NCBI GenBank assembly: GCA_030674155.1
Contig: CM060329.1
Coordinates: 14,501,667 to 14,565,666 of the forward strand
DNA: 64,000 bases
From: Stramonita haemastoma
Taxonomy: Eukaryota > Mollusca > Gastropoda > Neogastropoda > Muricidae
Direction of reading: 5' to 3'
Shown here: in pieces, positions 26,426-41,371 of the stretch
Numbering within the stretch: position 1 is the stretch's first letter
Layout: every line of letters starts with the position of its first letter
Translations under genes and position numbers: made by a program
The notes under the pieces: model-generated
What the model saw: only the letters and a program-made list of their open reading frames with translations
Database searches by the model: none
Told to the model about the DNA's origin: nothing

Positions 26426-29125
26426 GCATAAACACATTTTACTGTACATGACCACCACAAAACATAATCTACTATACTGTAACACTAGAAATTTTACTGT
26501 TTTCTAACACTTTTACTTTACAATAACACTGAAAAGCACATTTCGCTGTCCAAAGACACGTTACAAAACGCAATTTCTGTACTATAAAACCACAGATTTT
26601 TTTTTACTGCATTGTAAACCCTAACGCATTGACTTATAATACGTCAAAACGCATTGTATTGTAAACACAAAAAAACACTTTTACTTATGACATCATGCAG
26701 TATTATACCAAACACCCCAAGCTTTCTAGAATTGTCCTTTATCATAATATCATGGTTGAATTATGAATTAACAAAACACATTCTACTTTACTGTAACACA
26801 ACAAAACACAATTCACGTTGTTGTAACATTACAAAACACGGTTATTGAACACCAAAAAGCGCGTTAATACCACAAAATACGTTTGAAGTTAAGACCACAC
26901 ATTTTACCACACTATAACACAAACAATTAGATATTACTGTACTCTGTAAGACCATTTAAACACAAGTTACTGTACAAAACATATTTCAACTAAACACATC
27001 ATACTTACCAACCACACCATAGAAAACATAGTGTACCTCAAACGCTTTCTACTTTTACTGTACCACTACGAAACGCATTCGACTGTACTAGAACAACAAA
27101 AAAAAAAACCCAACTTCTGTGCTAAAACAGCCCAAAACACATTTTCCTATAATAAAATTTTAAAAGCACAACACTTTTTACTGTATCATACCAGCACAAA
27201 AGACACATTTAACTGTGCTTTAACACAACCAAGTACAATTTACCGTACTGTAACATTACAAAACACATTTTCTGAAGTGGAACACCAAAAGAAACCCCAC
27301 ATTCACCGAAAATTCCCTTCCATATTCTGTAACATGACCTAAGACATTTTGACTATACTGTAAGACTACTAAACACTGTTTACTATACTATCACAGAAAC
27401 ACACTTTACTGTACATTGTATCATTGTATCATAACACTACAATACACATTCTACTTTACTGTAAAACTACAAAACATATTTGACCCTACTGCAACAACAC
27501 AAAAAGACATTTACAGCACAAAACAAACATTTTGCTGTGTTAGTTTTGAAGAAAAACAAAACACATTTTACTGTATCATAACAGTACAAAACACGCATTT
27601 TGAAAATATTACAACACAAACATGCACATCTTACTCAACTTATGTAAAACCATTAAACTTAAGTTAGTGTAACAAGCAAACAAACATATCTTAAGAGAAC
27701 AAAACCATCATACTTTACTACCACACTACAAAACCCAGTTTACCCTACTATAATATTACCCAAAGCCTTTTGTGTAGTGTAGCAGCACCAAACACATTTC
27801 GCAGTACAATACCAACCTCCTACATTTTCTGAATCGTAACTGCATAATAGGCAGATTTCACTCCCTAATTATAAAACTACAAAACACATTCTTTCTACTT
27901 TACTATAACTTTACAAAACACATTTTACTGTAACACAACAACAACAAACGATAGCAAGATTAAAAGGCATTTTGTGTACTGAAACACCATTTTTTGCTAT
28001 TTTGTATAATGCACACACAGTTTACAGTACTATAATGAAAAAAAAGCACAGCACATTTAACTGTATGATATAACAGCGTCAAACACATATTTCACTGTAC
28101 TACAACACAACAAAATCACATTTAACGGTACTACAACATTACAATCACGTTTTCTCTACTATAACACCCAAAACACACACTTTTCTAAACTGTACCAAAA
28201 AAGCAAAGGAGCACATTTTACCAGAACAAAATATAATCTACTGTACTATACAAAAATTGTACCGGATTTTACTTTACAATAATACTGAAAAGCACGATTC
28301 TCTGTACGAAGACACGTTACAAAACGTATTTTCTATACTCACTGTACTATAACACAACAAAACACATTTTACCGTAGTAAAACATTACAATAACATTTTC
28401 TGCACTATAACACCAAAAAACACAGAGGGTGGGTTTGCTGATGGACATGACCAGAATATGGTAGGAAAAAATCCTTTACATTTTACATAGTAACTTTAAA
28501 GATACATTTCAGTGTTCGAAAAAAAAAACACCCCAAAATATAGGTGTCGAGATCTAAATGAAGTTGGATTTTGGACCTGACCAGAAAATAGTTGTTTTGA
28601 GACAAAACCACGAAGAAGCAGGTGAGATTTTTTAGAATTGATCATGAAAAGGTGGATTGTTGAAGAAAAACAAAACACATTTTACTGTATCCTAACAGTA
28701 CAAAACACGCATTTTAACTATAGTATAACACAAATATGCACAACTTACTGAACTATGTATAACCATTAAACGTAACTTACTGTAAAAAAAACAACAACAA
28801 ACAAAACATATCTTAAGAGAACAAAACCATTATACTTTACAACCACACTACAAAACACAGTTTACCCTACTATAATATTACCAAACGCCTTTTCTGCGCT
28901 GTAGCATCACGAAACACACATTTTGTTGTACAATACCAACCTGCTACATTTTCTGAATCGTAACTGCATAAAAAGCGGATTTCACTCCTGAATTATAAAA
29001 CTACAAAACACATTCTACTTTACTATAAAACTGCAAAACACATTTTACTGTGCCAAAACAAACGATAACATGATAAAAAGATATTTTGTGTACTGAAAGA
29101 CCATTTTTTGCGATTTTGTATAACA
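26426..29125 (-). repeat. Family B CA arm, unit 2
   Basis: The segment order is the same as at 15386, including the 1-kb duplication (starts about 27547 and 28665). It is cut in the second duplicate by a LINE at 29126, after GATTTTGTATAACACACAC. Confidence 0.9.
28405..28662 (-). repeat. Two inverted family A monomers in the CA arm, unit 2
   Basis: Both inverted monomers are present: GGTGGGTTTGCTGATGGACA at about 28428, and the longer landmark-like piece (GAAGTTGGATTTTGGACCTG, GAGACAAAACCACGAAGAAG) at about 28558-28620. A stretch of about 100 bp with CATTTTACATAGTA lies between them. Confidence 0.8.
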
Positions 29126-30393
29126 CACACGCTTTTGATTTCTTCTTTCACATAGTTATTGGTCTTGTGTTCTTTGTATGATATTTTGAGGAGTTTTCTG
29201 TGGCACTTGTTCTCGAATGCTTGGATTCTTCTCTCTAACTCTGCTGTCAGAGTCCATGATTCACAGCCATATAGGAGGATAGATATCACGAGGGATTTGT
29301 AGAGGTGGTATTTGGTGCAGAAGCTGATGTTGTTGCTTCTGATGATCCTCTGGAGTCTGACTAGAGCAGATGTTGCTGTTGCAATGCGAGCTTTCACCTC
29401 ATTGTTTGATGTGCCATCTTTTGTTAGGATGGAGCCTAAGTATTTGAATTGGCTCACCTCTTCCAATATTTCTCCATTCATCTTTATTTCCGTGCTGTCA
29501 TTACTCGTGCTGTTGACCATGATCTTTGATTTCTCTGTACTGACCTCCATGCCATATGCGCTCGCTCGATCTGTTAGACTGTCTGTGAGGATTTACAGTT
29601 CTTGTTTGCTGCTGCCCATGAGGTCAATGTCATCTGCAAATCTGAGGTTGCAAAGGGGTCTTCCACCAATGGAGATGGAAGTGTGGTGGTTTTGCAGTGT
29701 CTCTGTCATGATGTTTTCGAGGAAGAGGTTGAAGAGTACAGGTGAGAGAAGGCAGCCCTGGCGGACTCCAACCGTGGTCTTGAAGAACTCGCCCACGTGA
29801 TTGTTCATGAAAACTGCACTTCTTGCATTCTCGTACAAAGCCTTGATGACTTCAATTAGGCAGTTGTCAATGTTGAAGTGCCGTCATGCCATACCCTGTC
29901 AAAGGTCTTTTTGAGGTCTATAAAATTGTGGTACAAGTCTTTTTGGTGTTGGAGATACTTCTCTATCAGAATTCTCAGGTTGAAAATTTGTTCCATTGTG
30001 CTGCGTTTTGGTCTAAAGCCCGCTTGTTCTTCTGCCAGGAGTTTTTCTGCTTGGTTTTTCAGTCTGTTGAGGACTACCTGCAGCATGATCTTGCTAGGAT
30101 GGTTCTGTAGTTCTGACATTGCTTGAGGTTTCCTTTCTTTGGCAGGGGTATTACAAGAGACTGTGTCCATTCTTTTGGCCATTCTTTGGTGTCGTGGATC
30201 TTCTGACAAAGATCTGTGAATCGCCTTGCTGTTTCATTCCCTCCATTTTTTATGAGTTCAGCTGGGATGTTATCGATTCCAGGGGACTTCCCTTCTTCAA
30301 TTGTTTAATAGCTGTGTCTACTTCACACCTTAGTATTGGTGGGTCTTTATCTTGGTGTTCAGGGGGTTTGTTGGAAACTATGTTGGTATCTGG
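29126..30393 (-). pseudogene. RTE-like LINE body, inverted 5' part
   Basis: The minus strand encodes, in several broken frames, a non-LTR reverse transcriptase. From 30393 downward it shows KSPGIDNIPAELIKNGG and WPKEWTQSLVIPLPKKGN, then EEQAGFRPKRSTMEQIF. Motif A follows as NFIDLKKTFDRVWHDG, motif B as RQGCLLSPVLFNLFLE, and the catalytic loop as LRFADDIDLMGSS. After that come FKYLGSILTKDG, SLVISILLYGCESW and NNYVKEEIK. The first-strand endonuclease domain is missing. Frameshifts lie at the N-terminal part and between motifs A and B, while 29023-29550 is open. The following C-terminal piece lies on the opposite strand at 30394, so the copy is internally inverted and cannot be active. It is nearly identical to the copy at 49615, hence young. 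Confidence 0.9.
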
Positions 30394-30690
30394 GCGTGTG
30401 GGCCCCCAAGAGCCTTTGCTCTCCACCATAAAGAGGAGAAAGCTGATGTGGTTTGGTCACGCCACAAGACACAACACTTTAGGAAAAACCATGTTGCAAG
30501 GAACAGTCGAGGGCAAGAGAAGAAGAGGCCGCCAAAAGAAATCATGGGTTGACAACATCAAAGACTGGACCGCCCAACCCCTGCAACACCTCCAGCTAGC
30601 CACACAGGATTGTGAAGCATGGAAAAAGATCTCCATTGCGTCTTCTCTCATGTCCCCCCGTACGTCCTTTGGGACATGGGACGGAGTGAG
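30394..30690 (+). pseudogene. RTE-like LINE 3' end, non-inverted part
   Basis: The plus strand resumes the same ORF exactly where the inverted part stops: RVGPQEPLLSTIKRRK (in a shifted frame), then GKRRRGRQKKSWVDNIKDWT and a serine-rich end with SSLMSP. The element ends GACGGAGTGAGTGAA, a short GTGA-repeat tail like the longer one of the copy at 49615. The heptamer GCGTGTG occurs at both inversion edges (inverted at 29126-29132, direct at 30394-30400). This arrangement is the classical product of twin priming. Confidence 0.88.
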
Positions 30691-31480
30691 TGAAAATACA
30701 ATATGGTATAGGACAGAGAAACGTGTTTTGTATTATGTCAGGAAAGTTTGGGCGTTTGTTATAGTGCTGCATAATGGCTTCATAATAGAGTAAAATGTGT
30801 TTTGTTGTGTTATAAAATGTAAAATGTGTTTGCTGTGTTATGTGGATATATAGTGCAATAGGTTATGTTTTATGGTGTTATATTTTATTGTGTTAAAGTA
30901 CAGTGGAATGTGTGTGTTTGTGTGTTTTGTGCTACAGTGTAGTAAAATGCGTGTTGGTATAGAGTTACACTACAATAGAGAGAAATGTGTGTTTTGTGCA
31001 GTTATGATACTTTTATGGTACACTAAAGTAAAGTACAGTGCAATGTGTTTGTGCTATAGTGTTGTAAAATACGTATAGTAAATGTGTGTTTATAGTGATA
31101 CAGTATAATAAACGTGTGTTCTGCAGTGTTATGAGTGTGAAATGTGTTTTGTGCAGTTATGATTCTGTATTTGTGAGTGTATTGTGGTTTTATTTATTTA
31201 TTTTTTTAATCTTTCTTTCTTTTCTTTTTTTTTATAGCGCAGCAAAATGTGTGATTTGAGGTGTAAAGAAAATGCGTTTTGTAATCTGTAATCTGTAATT
31301 TTCTATATAGTGCTGCACTTTTTCTTTTTTTTTCAGTGGTATTGTAACTGAAAATCCGTTTTGTAGTAAAAAAAAAAAAGTTTTGGTGAAGTTTTACAGT
31401 TAATTGTATTTTATGATGTTAAAGTACAGTAAAATATGTTTGTTTCTAAAACAGTTATGCTGGTGCAATGAAAACTCGAA
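30691..31480 (+). repeat. Family B GT arm, 5'-truncated, unit 2
   Basis: The arm enters at AAAATACAATATGGTATAGG, which is internal to complete GT2 arms (about 21177, 44035). So about 1.9 kb of the arm, plus the inverted M, are missing on this side of the LINE. It continues normally to the B-to-A exit near 31450. Confidence 0.9.
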
Positions 31481-34400
31481 ATCACTTTTTCCTCATTGAG
31501 TCAAACCTCCAACCTACTATATTTTGGTCAGGTTTAAAAATCAACCCACCCATTCCTTGTCAGGTCCATAAACAAACCCAACATTTCCTGGTGAGGTAAA
31601 AAATCTGATCCACCTTTTCCTGGATGAGTCAAAAATCCAATCCACATTTTGCTGGTCAGGTCCAAATTTCAGTCTACCAACCTTTTCTATTCGTCTAATG
31701 TGCACCTTATATTGGTTGGGTTAAAAATCCAACCCACCTTTTCCTTATCCTGTCCAAAATGCAACCCACTTCTTTGTAGTTTTGTCTCAAATCTAACCCA
31801 CTATTTTCTGGTCAGGTCCAAATCCAACCTCATTTTGTGTTTTTGTAGTACATACCCACATATTCCTGGTTAGGTCCATAATCACACCCACCTTTTCCTG
31901 GTCAGGTCCAAAATCTGATACACCTTTTCCTGGTCAGGTCAAAATCCAACCCACCATTTCCTGGTCAAATCCAAAATCCAACCCCCCATTTCCTGGTCAG
32001 GTCCAAAATCTGATCAGTATTTTCCTGGTCAGGTAAAACCCACCATTTCCTTGTCAAGTCCAAAATGCAACCCACCATATCCTGGTCAGGTCCAAAATCT
32101 GATCCATCTTTTCCTGATCAAGTCCAAAATCTGATCCCTATTTTGCTAGTCAGGTCCAAAATCCATCCCTACATTTCCTGGTCAGGTCCAAAATCTGATT
32201 CACCTTTTCCTGGTCAGGTTCAAAATCTGATCCACCTTTTCCTGGTCAGGTAAAAAAGTTCAACTCACCATATCCTGGTCAGGTCTAAAATCTGATCCAC
32301 CTTTTTCTGTACGGGTCACACCTTTTCTCATCGTCTAAAATCCCCACCTTTTATTAGTTGGGTTAAAAATCCAACCCACACTTTCCTTATTTCGTCCAAA
32401 ATGCAACCCACCTCTTCATACTTTTATCTAAAATCTAACCAACTATTTTCTGGTCAGGTCCAAATCCAACCTAATTTTGTGTGTGTTGTAAGACCCACCT
32501 ATTCCTGGTCAGGTCCAAAATCCAACCCACCATTTCCTGGTCAGGCAAAAAATCTGATCCACCTTTTCCTGGCACCTCAAAAATCGAACCAACCTTTTCC
32601 ATTATCAGGTGCAAAACCAACCACCCATTTCCTGGTCAGGTCCAAACTCTGATACACATTTTCATGGTCAGGTTGAAAATCAAACCCACAATTTCCTGGT
32701 CAAGTCCAAAATCCAACCCACCATTTCCTGGTGAGGTCCAATATCTAATCCATATTTTCCTTGTCAGGTCCAAAATGCAACCCACCATTTCGTTTTAAGG
32801 TCCAAATTTCAACCCACCATTCCATGGTCAGGTTCAAAATCTGATTCATCTATTCCTAGTCAGGTCCAAAAGGTCCAAAAATCAACCCACTATTTCCTGG
32901 TCAGGTCCAAAATCTGATCCACCTTTTCCTGGTCAGGTAAAAAATCCAACCCACCATTTCCTGGTCAGGTCCAAAATCCAACCCACAAGTTCCTGGTCAG
33001 GTCCACAATCTGATCCACCTATTACTGGTCAGAACCAAAATCCAACCTACCATTTCCTGGTCAGGTCCAAAATCTGATTCTCTTCTCGTGGTCAGGTCAC
33101 AAAAAGAACCCACCATTTCTTGGTCAGGTCCAAAATATGATCCACCTTTTCCTGGACGGGTCGAAAATCCAATCCATGTTTTGCTGGTCAGGTCCAAATT
33201 TCAGTCTACCTACCTTTTCTCATCATCTAAAATCCACCTTTTATTGGTTGGGTTAAAACTCAAACCCACCTTTTCCTTATCCTGTCCAAAATGCAACCCA
33301 CCTCTTCGTAATTTTGTCTCAAATCTAGCCCAATCTTTTCTGGTCAGGTCAAAATCCAACCTTCTTTTGTGTTTGTAGTATAGACCCACCTATTCCTTGT
33401 CAGGTCCAAAATCTGATCCACCTTTACCTGGTCAGGTCCAAAATTCAACCCAGCCTTTCCTGGTGAGGTCCAAAATCCAACCTTCTATTTCCTGGTCAGG
33501 TCCAAAATGTGATCCACTTTTTCGTTTCATGTCCAAAATCCAACCCTTTTCCTGGACATGTCCAAAATGCAATCCACCATTTCGTGATCAAGTCCAAAAT
33601 TTGATCCACCTATGCCTGGTCAGATTCAAAATCCAACCCACTATTTTCTGGTCAGACCCAAAACCTGATCCACCTTTTCCTGGTTAGATCCAAAATCCTA
33701 CCCACCATTTCTTGGTCAGGTCCAAAAACTGATCCACCTTTTCCTGGATGGGTCTAAAATCCAATCCTCATTTTCCTGATCAGGTTTAAAGTTCAGTCTG
33801 CCCACCTTTTCTCATAATTTAAAACCCAACTTTTATTAGTTGCGTTAAAAATCCAACCCACCTTTTCCTTATCCCATCAAAAATGCAACCTACCTCTTTG
33901 TACTTTTGTCTCGAATCTACCCCACTATTTTCTGGTCAGGTCCAAATCCTAGCTCATTATGTGTTTGTAGCACAGACCCACCTATTCCTCATCAGGTTCA
34001 AAAGCCAGCCCAACATTTCCTGGTCAGGTCCAAAATCATACCCACCATTTCCTAGTCATATCCAAATTCCAACCCACCATTCCCTGGTCAGGTCCAAAAT
34101 CTGATCCACCTATTGATGGTCAGGTCTAAAATCCAACCCACCATTTCCTGGTCGGATCCAAAATCTGATCCACCTTTTCCTGGTTAGGTCCAAAATTCAA
34201 CCCACCATTTCTTGGTCAGGTCCAAAATCTGATCCACCTTTTCCTGGACAGGTCCAAAATCCAATCCTCCTTTTCCTAGTCAGGTCCAAAGTTCAGACTA
34301 CCCACCTTTTTTCATTGTCTAATATCCAGCTTTTATTAGTTGGGTTAAAAATCGAATCCACCTTTTCCTTATCCCATCCAAAATGGAACCCACCTCTTTG

Positions 34401-35190
34401 TGCTTTTTTCTTAAATCTAACCCATTTTTTCTGGTCAGGTCCAAATCCATCCTTATTTTGTGTTTGTAGTACAGACCACCTATTCTTGGTCAGGACCAAA
34501 ATCCAACCCACCTTTTCCTGGTCAGGTCCAAAATCAAGCCCTCTATTTCCTGATCAGATCCAAAATCCAACCCACCATTTCCTGGTCAGGTCCGAAATCT
34601 GATCCACCTTTCCCTGGTCAGGTCCAAAATCCAACCCACCATTTCCTGGTCAGGTATGAAATATGATCCACCTTTTCCTGTTCAGGTCCAAAATGCAACC
34701 CACCGTTTCTTGTCCAGGTCCAAAATGCAACCCACCATTTCCTGGTCAGGTCCAGAATCTGATCCATATTTTCCTGGTGGGGTAAAAAATCCAACCCACC
34801 ATTTCCTTGTCAGGTCCAAAATCCAACCTACCATTCCATGGTCAGGTCCAAAATCTGATCAATTTATTACTGGTTTGGTCCAAGTGGTCCAAAAATCATT
34901 CCACATATTCCTGGTCAGGTCCAAAATGCAACCCACAATTTCCTGGTCAGTTCCAAAATTTGATCCACGTATTACTGGTCAGAACCAAAATCCAACCCAA
35001 CCTTTCCTGGTCAGGTCCAAAATCTGATCCACCTTTTCCTGGTCAGGTCCAAAATCCATCCCACCATTTCCTGGTCAGGTCCAAAATCTGATCCACCTTT
35101 TCCTGGACAGGTCCAAAATCCAATGTACCTTTTCCTGGTCAGGTCTAAAATTCAGTCTACCCAGATTTTGTCGTCGTCTAAAGTCCACCT
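31481..35190 (+). repeat. Family A array, block 4a
   Basis: Landmarks lie at about 31610-31860, 32300-32490, 33150-33385, 33740-33985 and 34235-34475. The landmark begun at 35110 is cut by a LINE at CTAAAGTCCACCT. Doubled-AGGTCC monomers lie near 32865 and 34875. Confidence 0.94.
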
Positions 35191-36416
<1,226 letters not shown>

Positions 36417-38612
36417 ACCTTTAACTGGTTGGGTTAAAAATCCAACTCACCTTTTCCTTATCCTGTCATTTTGTGTTTGTAGTAGAGACCCACCTATTCC
36501 TGGTGTGGTCCCAAACCTGATCCACCTTTTCCTGGTCAGGTCCAAAATCAAACCCACCATTTCATGGTCAGGTCCATATATCAACCTACCATTTCCTGGT
36601 CAGGTCCAAAATTTGATCCACCTATTGATGGTCAGGTCGAAAATCCAACCAACAATATCCTGATCAAGTCCAAAATCTGATCCACCTTTTCCTGGTCAGG
36701 TCCAAAATCAAAAGCACCATTTCCTTGTGAGGTCCAAAATTCAACCCACCATTCCCTGGTCCGGTTCAATATCTGATCCACCTTTTCCTGGACGGGTCCA
36801 AAAACCAATCATATTTTTCCATTCAGGTCCAAAGTTTAGTCTACCCATCTTTTCTCATTGTCTAAAATCATCTTTTGTTAGTTGGGTTAAAAATCCAACC
36901 CACCTTCTTATCCTGTCCAAAATGCAACCCACCTCTTTGTACATTTGTCTCAAATCTAACCCACTATATTCTGGTCAGGTCCAAATCCAACCTCATTTTG
37001 TGTTTGTAGTACAGACCCACCTATTCCTTGTTACTTCCAAAAGCCAACCCTACATTTCGTGGTCAGGTCCAAAATGAAACCCACCTATTCCTGGTCAAGT
37101 CCAAAATCTTATCCATATTTTCCTGGTCAGGTCCAACCTACCAGTTCCTGGTTAGGTACAAAATCCAACCCATGGTTCACTGCTCAGGTCCAAAATGTGA
37201 TCTACCTATTCCTGGTCAGGTCCAAAATCAAACCCATCATTCATGGTCAGATCCAAAATCTGATCCACCTTCTCCTGACCAGGTCCAAAATCTAACCCAC
37301 CATTACTTGGTAAGGTCCAAAATCTGATCCACCTTTTCCTGGATGGGTGCAAAATCCAATCCTTTTCCTGGTCAGTTCTAAAAATAAGTATACCCACCTT
37401 TTCTCATCACCTAAAATCCACCTTTTATTGGTTTGGGTAAAAAATCCAACCCACCTTTTCCTTATCCCGTCCAAAATGCAACCCATCTCTTTGTACTTTT
37501 ATCTCAAATCTAACCCATTACTTTCTGGTCAGGTCCAAATCCAACCTCATTTTGTGTTTGTAGTACAGACCCACATATAAGGTACAAAATCAAACCCACC
37601 TTTTTCGTGGTCAGGTCCAAATTCCAACCCCCCAATTCCTGCTCAGGTCGAAAATCTGATCCACTTTTTCCTGTTCACGTCAAAAGTCAAACCCACCATT
37701 TCCTGGTTAAGTCTAAAATGCAAACACACCATTTCCTGGTCAGGTCTAAAATCTGATCCACCTTTTCCTGGTCAAGTCCAAAATCCAACCCACCATTTTC
37801 TGGTCAGGTCCAAAATCTGATCGACCTTTTCCATGTCAGGTCCAAAATCTGATCCAATTTTTCCTGGTGAGGTCCAAAATCCAACCCACCATTTCCTGGT
37901 GAGGTCCAAAATCTGATGTAGCTTTTCTTCATTGGGTCCAAAATTCAATCCACGTTTTCCTGGTCAGATCCAAAATTCAGTGTACACACCTTTTCTCATT
38001 GTCTAAAGTCCATCTGTAATTGGTTGGGTTAAAACATATAACCCACTTTTTCCTGATCCCGTCCAAATGCAACCCACCTCTTTGTGCTTTTGTCTCGAAT
38101 CTAACCCATTATTTTCTGGTCAGGTCCAAATCCAACCTCATTATATGGTTGTAGTACAGACCCACATATTCCTGCTCAGGTCCAAAATCCAACGCACCTT
38201 TTCCTGGTCAGGTCCAAAATCTGATCCACCTTTTCCTGGTCAGGTCCAAAATACAACCCACCATTTGATGGTCAGGTCCAAAATATGATACACCTTTTTC
38301 TGGTCAGGTCCAAAATATGATACACTTTTTCCTGGTCAGCTCCAAAATCAAACCCATCATTTCCTTTTCAAGTCCAAAATACAACCCACCAGTCCATGGT
38401 CAGGTTCAAAATCTGATCCAGCTATTCCTGGTCAAGTCGCACAGGTCCAAAAATCAACCCACCTATTCCTGTTTAGGTCCAAAATCCAACCCACCATTTC
38501 CTGGTCAAGTCCAAAATCTGGTCCATCTTTTCCTGGTCAGGTCAAAAATCCATCCCACCATTTCATGGTCGGGTCCAAAATCTGATCCACCTTTTCCTGG
38601 TAGATTTTTTTT
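36417..38612 (+). repeat. Family A array, block 4b
   Basis: The block resumes the landmark cut at 35190 (ACTGGTTGGGTTAAAAATCC). Further landmarks lie at about 36780-37020, 37340-37575 and 37930-38165. It ends at TTTTCCTGGTAGA with a direct step into a GT arm and no M. Confidence 0.94.
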
Positions 38613-39272
38613 TTTGAAATCACAATGGAATCTCTGTTTTGATCTGTTTTAGTGGACTAAAATGTAAGAGTTTTGGAGCTATATTTTAAGAAATGTGTGT
38701 GTTTGGGTGGAAAATGTGTTTGTAGTACAGAAAATGTTTGTAGTGTTACAGTTAAAGTAGAATGTCTTTTGTATGTGTTAAAATACAATATGGTATAGGA
38801 CAGAGAAACGTGTTTTGTATTGTTATAAGTCAGGGAAATGTGGGCATTTGTTATAGTGCTACATAATGGTATCATAATAGAGTAAAATGTGTTTTGTTGT
38901 AATATGAAATGTAAAATGTGTTTGCTGTGTTATCTGGTTATAAAGTGCGATAGGTTATGTTTTATGTTGTTTTATTTTGTTTTTGTTTTTTGTACAGTGG
39001 AATGAGTTTGTGCTACAGTGTAGTAAAATACGTGTAGTAAACTGCGTGTTGGTAGTCTTACATTATAGAGAGAAATGTGTGTTTTGTGCAGTTATGATAG
39101 TAAACTGTGTGTTTATAGTGTTACAGAATAACAAACGCGTGTTCTGTAGTGTTATGAGAGTAAAATGTGTTTTGTGCTGTTATGATTCTGTATTTGTGAG
39201 TCTGTTGTGTTTTCTTTCTTTCTTTTTTTTAAATTTATTTTTTTATTGTGCACCAAAATGTGTGATTTGAGG
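38613..39272 (+). repeat. Family B GT segment inserted between A monomers
   Basis: The segment starts in the GT2 landmark TGTTTTGATCTGTTTTAGTG and runs to AAAATGTGTGATTTGAGGT. It then returns to family A (AGTATTTTCCTGGTCAGG) without the usual exit sequence. Both ends differ from the standard junctions, so it looks like a deletion derivative or gene-conversion patch. Confidence 0.85.
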
Positions 39273-39675
39273 TCATCAGTATTTTCCTGGTCAGGTTGAA
39301 AATCCAACCAACTATTTCCTTGTCAGGTCCAAAATCCAACCCACCATTCCATGGTAAGGTCCAAAATCTGATCCACCTATTCCTGGTCAGGTCCAAAATC
39401 CAACCCACCAATTCCTGGTCAGCTCCAAAATCTTATCCACCTTTTCCTGGTCCAGTCAAAAATCCAATCCATCTTTTCCTGGTCAGGTCCAAAATTCTGT
39501 CTACCCACCCTTTCTGATCGTCTAAAATCCCCCTTTTATTGGTTGGGTTAAAAATCCAACCCACCTTTTCCTCATCCTGTCCAAAATGCAACCCACCTCT
39601 TCGTACTTTTGTCCCAAATCTAACCCATTATTTTCTGGTCAGGTCCAAATCCAACCTTATTTTGTGTTTGTTGTA
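39273..39675 (+). repeat. Family A array, block 5
   Basis: A short block with one landmark (about 39440-39675), ending at CCTTATTTTGTGTTTGTTGT, where M begins. Confidence 0.93.
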
Positions 39676-40085
39676 CTAAAAATATATTTTGCTTTAAGCA
39701 GAAGATCTTGCGCAAACGTTAAAACCCCTTTCCGGCTTTCGGAAGAGGAAGCTATCGTGTGGCGGTAGGAAAGGCTGACAAAATTATGAAAAAATATCCC
39801 CAGCAAGCACGCAGGTACACCATCCCTGAAGAAAAATCGGGGAGTTGGAGTCCCCAGGGTAGTTCGGGGCTGTATATGGCAACGTTTCGGAGGCTCCTTC
39901 GACGGTACTGGAACCATTCGTATCGCCTTTTCAAAAGATCATTCCAGTGGCGTGGAGAGGGGGGGTCTGCTGCATGGATAACAGCTTGTCCTCCATACTC
40001 TTTCACCCAGGCTTTGCGCTCTAAAGACTAGAGTGCAAGTCCATAGTCTTCAGTGACTGATGGGTGCCTTCTACTACTACTAACA
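39676..40085 (+). mobile_element. Module M, plus orientation, unit 3
   Basis: Complete M with SINE-derived and specific halves. The first hairpin is GCGCTCTA/AAGAC/TAGAGTGC (40016-40036), where one change converts a pair to a G-T wobble. The second hairpin is weaker (AGTCT/TCAG/TGACT). The tail is CTACTACTACTAAC. Confidence 0.85.
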
Positions 40086-40744
40086 CTACAAACAAGCATT
40101 TTACTTTACGTATTTTACACAACTATTCCACATACAATATATTAAAGACTATAAAATAATTATTAACTATAAAATAAAAGGCATTTTGTAATACCATAGT
40201 ACAATCAAATGTACAGTAAAGGTGTTTACAGAAAAGGATGTATTCTCATGTAATTGTAAAGTATAAACCCTTTTGTAATCTTTATAATATGGTGAAATAT
40301 GTTTTTTGTTGTCGTTGGTATTCTTTTTTTTTTTTTTTTTTTTTTTTTACAATGAATTAAGCTGAATGGTGTTACCTACTACAGTAAAATGTGTTTGTGT
40401 TTTAGTGTAGTAAACAGTGTTTTGAAATATAAGTACTGTAAAAATGTTTTGTAGTGGTTTAATTTGTGTTTTGTGCTGAGTGAAATGTGTTGTGTTTTTC
40501 AAAGGTTAGTTGTGTGCAGTTCTGATTCTGAAAATGAGGGAGTTTTGAAAACTATTTTTTCTGGTGTTCTAGTACTAAAAGGCTTTCTGTAATAGCATAG
40601 TGCAGTGCAGTAAAATGTGTTTTGTAGAGTGGTTGTAAAGTATGATGCGTTTTATTGTCTTAAACGGGAAAATATGTTTTGTACAGTAAATGATATTTTA
40701 TTGTGTTTCCTAGTACAGTGAAAAGAGTTTGTGTTAAAGCATAG
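40086..40744 (+). repeat. Family B GT arm (GT1), unit 3
   Basis: Standard GT1 order with a T run at about 40327-40348, ending GTTAAAGCATAGTAAA at the switch point. Confidence 0.9.
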
Positions 40745-41371
40745 TAAAGACATTTTACTCTACATTACCACTACAAAACATAATCTACTGTACTGTAACA
40801 CTACAAAATGTTACCGTTTTACTGAACGGTTTTTACTTTACAATAACACTGAAAAGCACATTTCTCTGTCCAAAGACGTGTTACAAACGCAATTTCTGTA
40901 CTATAAAACCACAGTTTTTGTTTTTTTTACTGCATTGTAAACCCAAACGCATTGCTCTATAATACCACAAAACGCATTTTATAGTATTGTAAACACAACA
41001 AAACAACACAAACAAAACAACGTATGAGCTCCAAGCACATATTTCACTGTACTACAACACAACAAAACACATTTTGCGGTACTACAACATTACAATCACG
41101 TTTTTTGTATTATAACACAAAAACCACCTTTTCTAAACTGTAGTAAAAAAGCAAAACAAACACACTTTACCACAACAAAACATAATCTACTGTACTATAC
41201 AAAAATTGTACCGTTTTATAACCAAACGGATTTTACTTTACAATAACACTAAAAAAGCACATTTCTCTGTACAAAGAGATGTTACAAAACGTATTTTCTG
41301 TACTCACTGTACTATAACACAACAAAACACATTTTACCGCACTTAAACATGACAATAACATTTTCTGAACT
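40745..41371 (-). repeat. Family B CA arm, unit 3, internally deleted
   Basis: The arm begins normally at the switch. Near 41020 it jumps from the CACAACAAAACAACAC region to ATGAGCTCCAAGCACATATT, which lies about 1 kb further into complete arms. The 1-kb duplication and the inverted landmark-like A monomers are absent. It ends at TTCTGAACT, the M insertion site. Confidence 0.88.

Noticed and set aside
30119..30793. 224-codon plus-strand frame containing GKRRRGRQKKSW
   Set aside because: It is a chimera that runs antisense through the inverted LINE part and then sense through the 3' part, so it is not a gene of its own.
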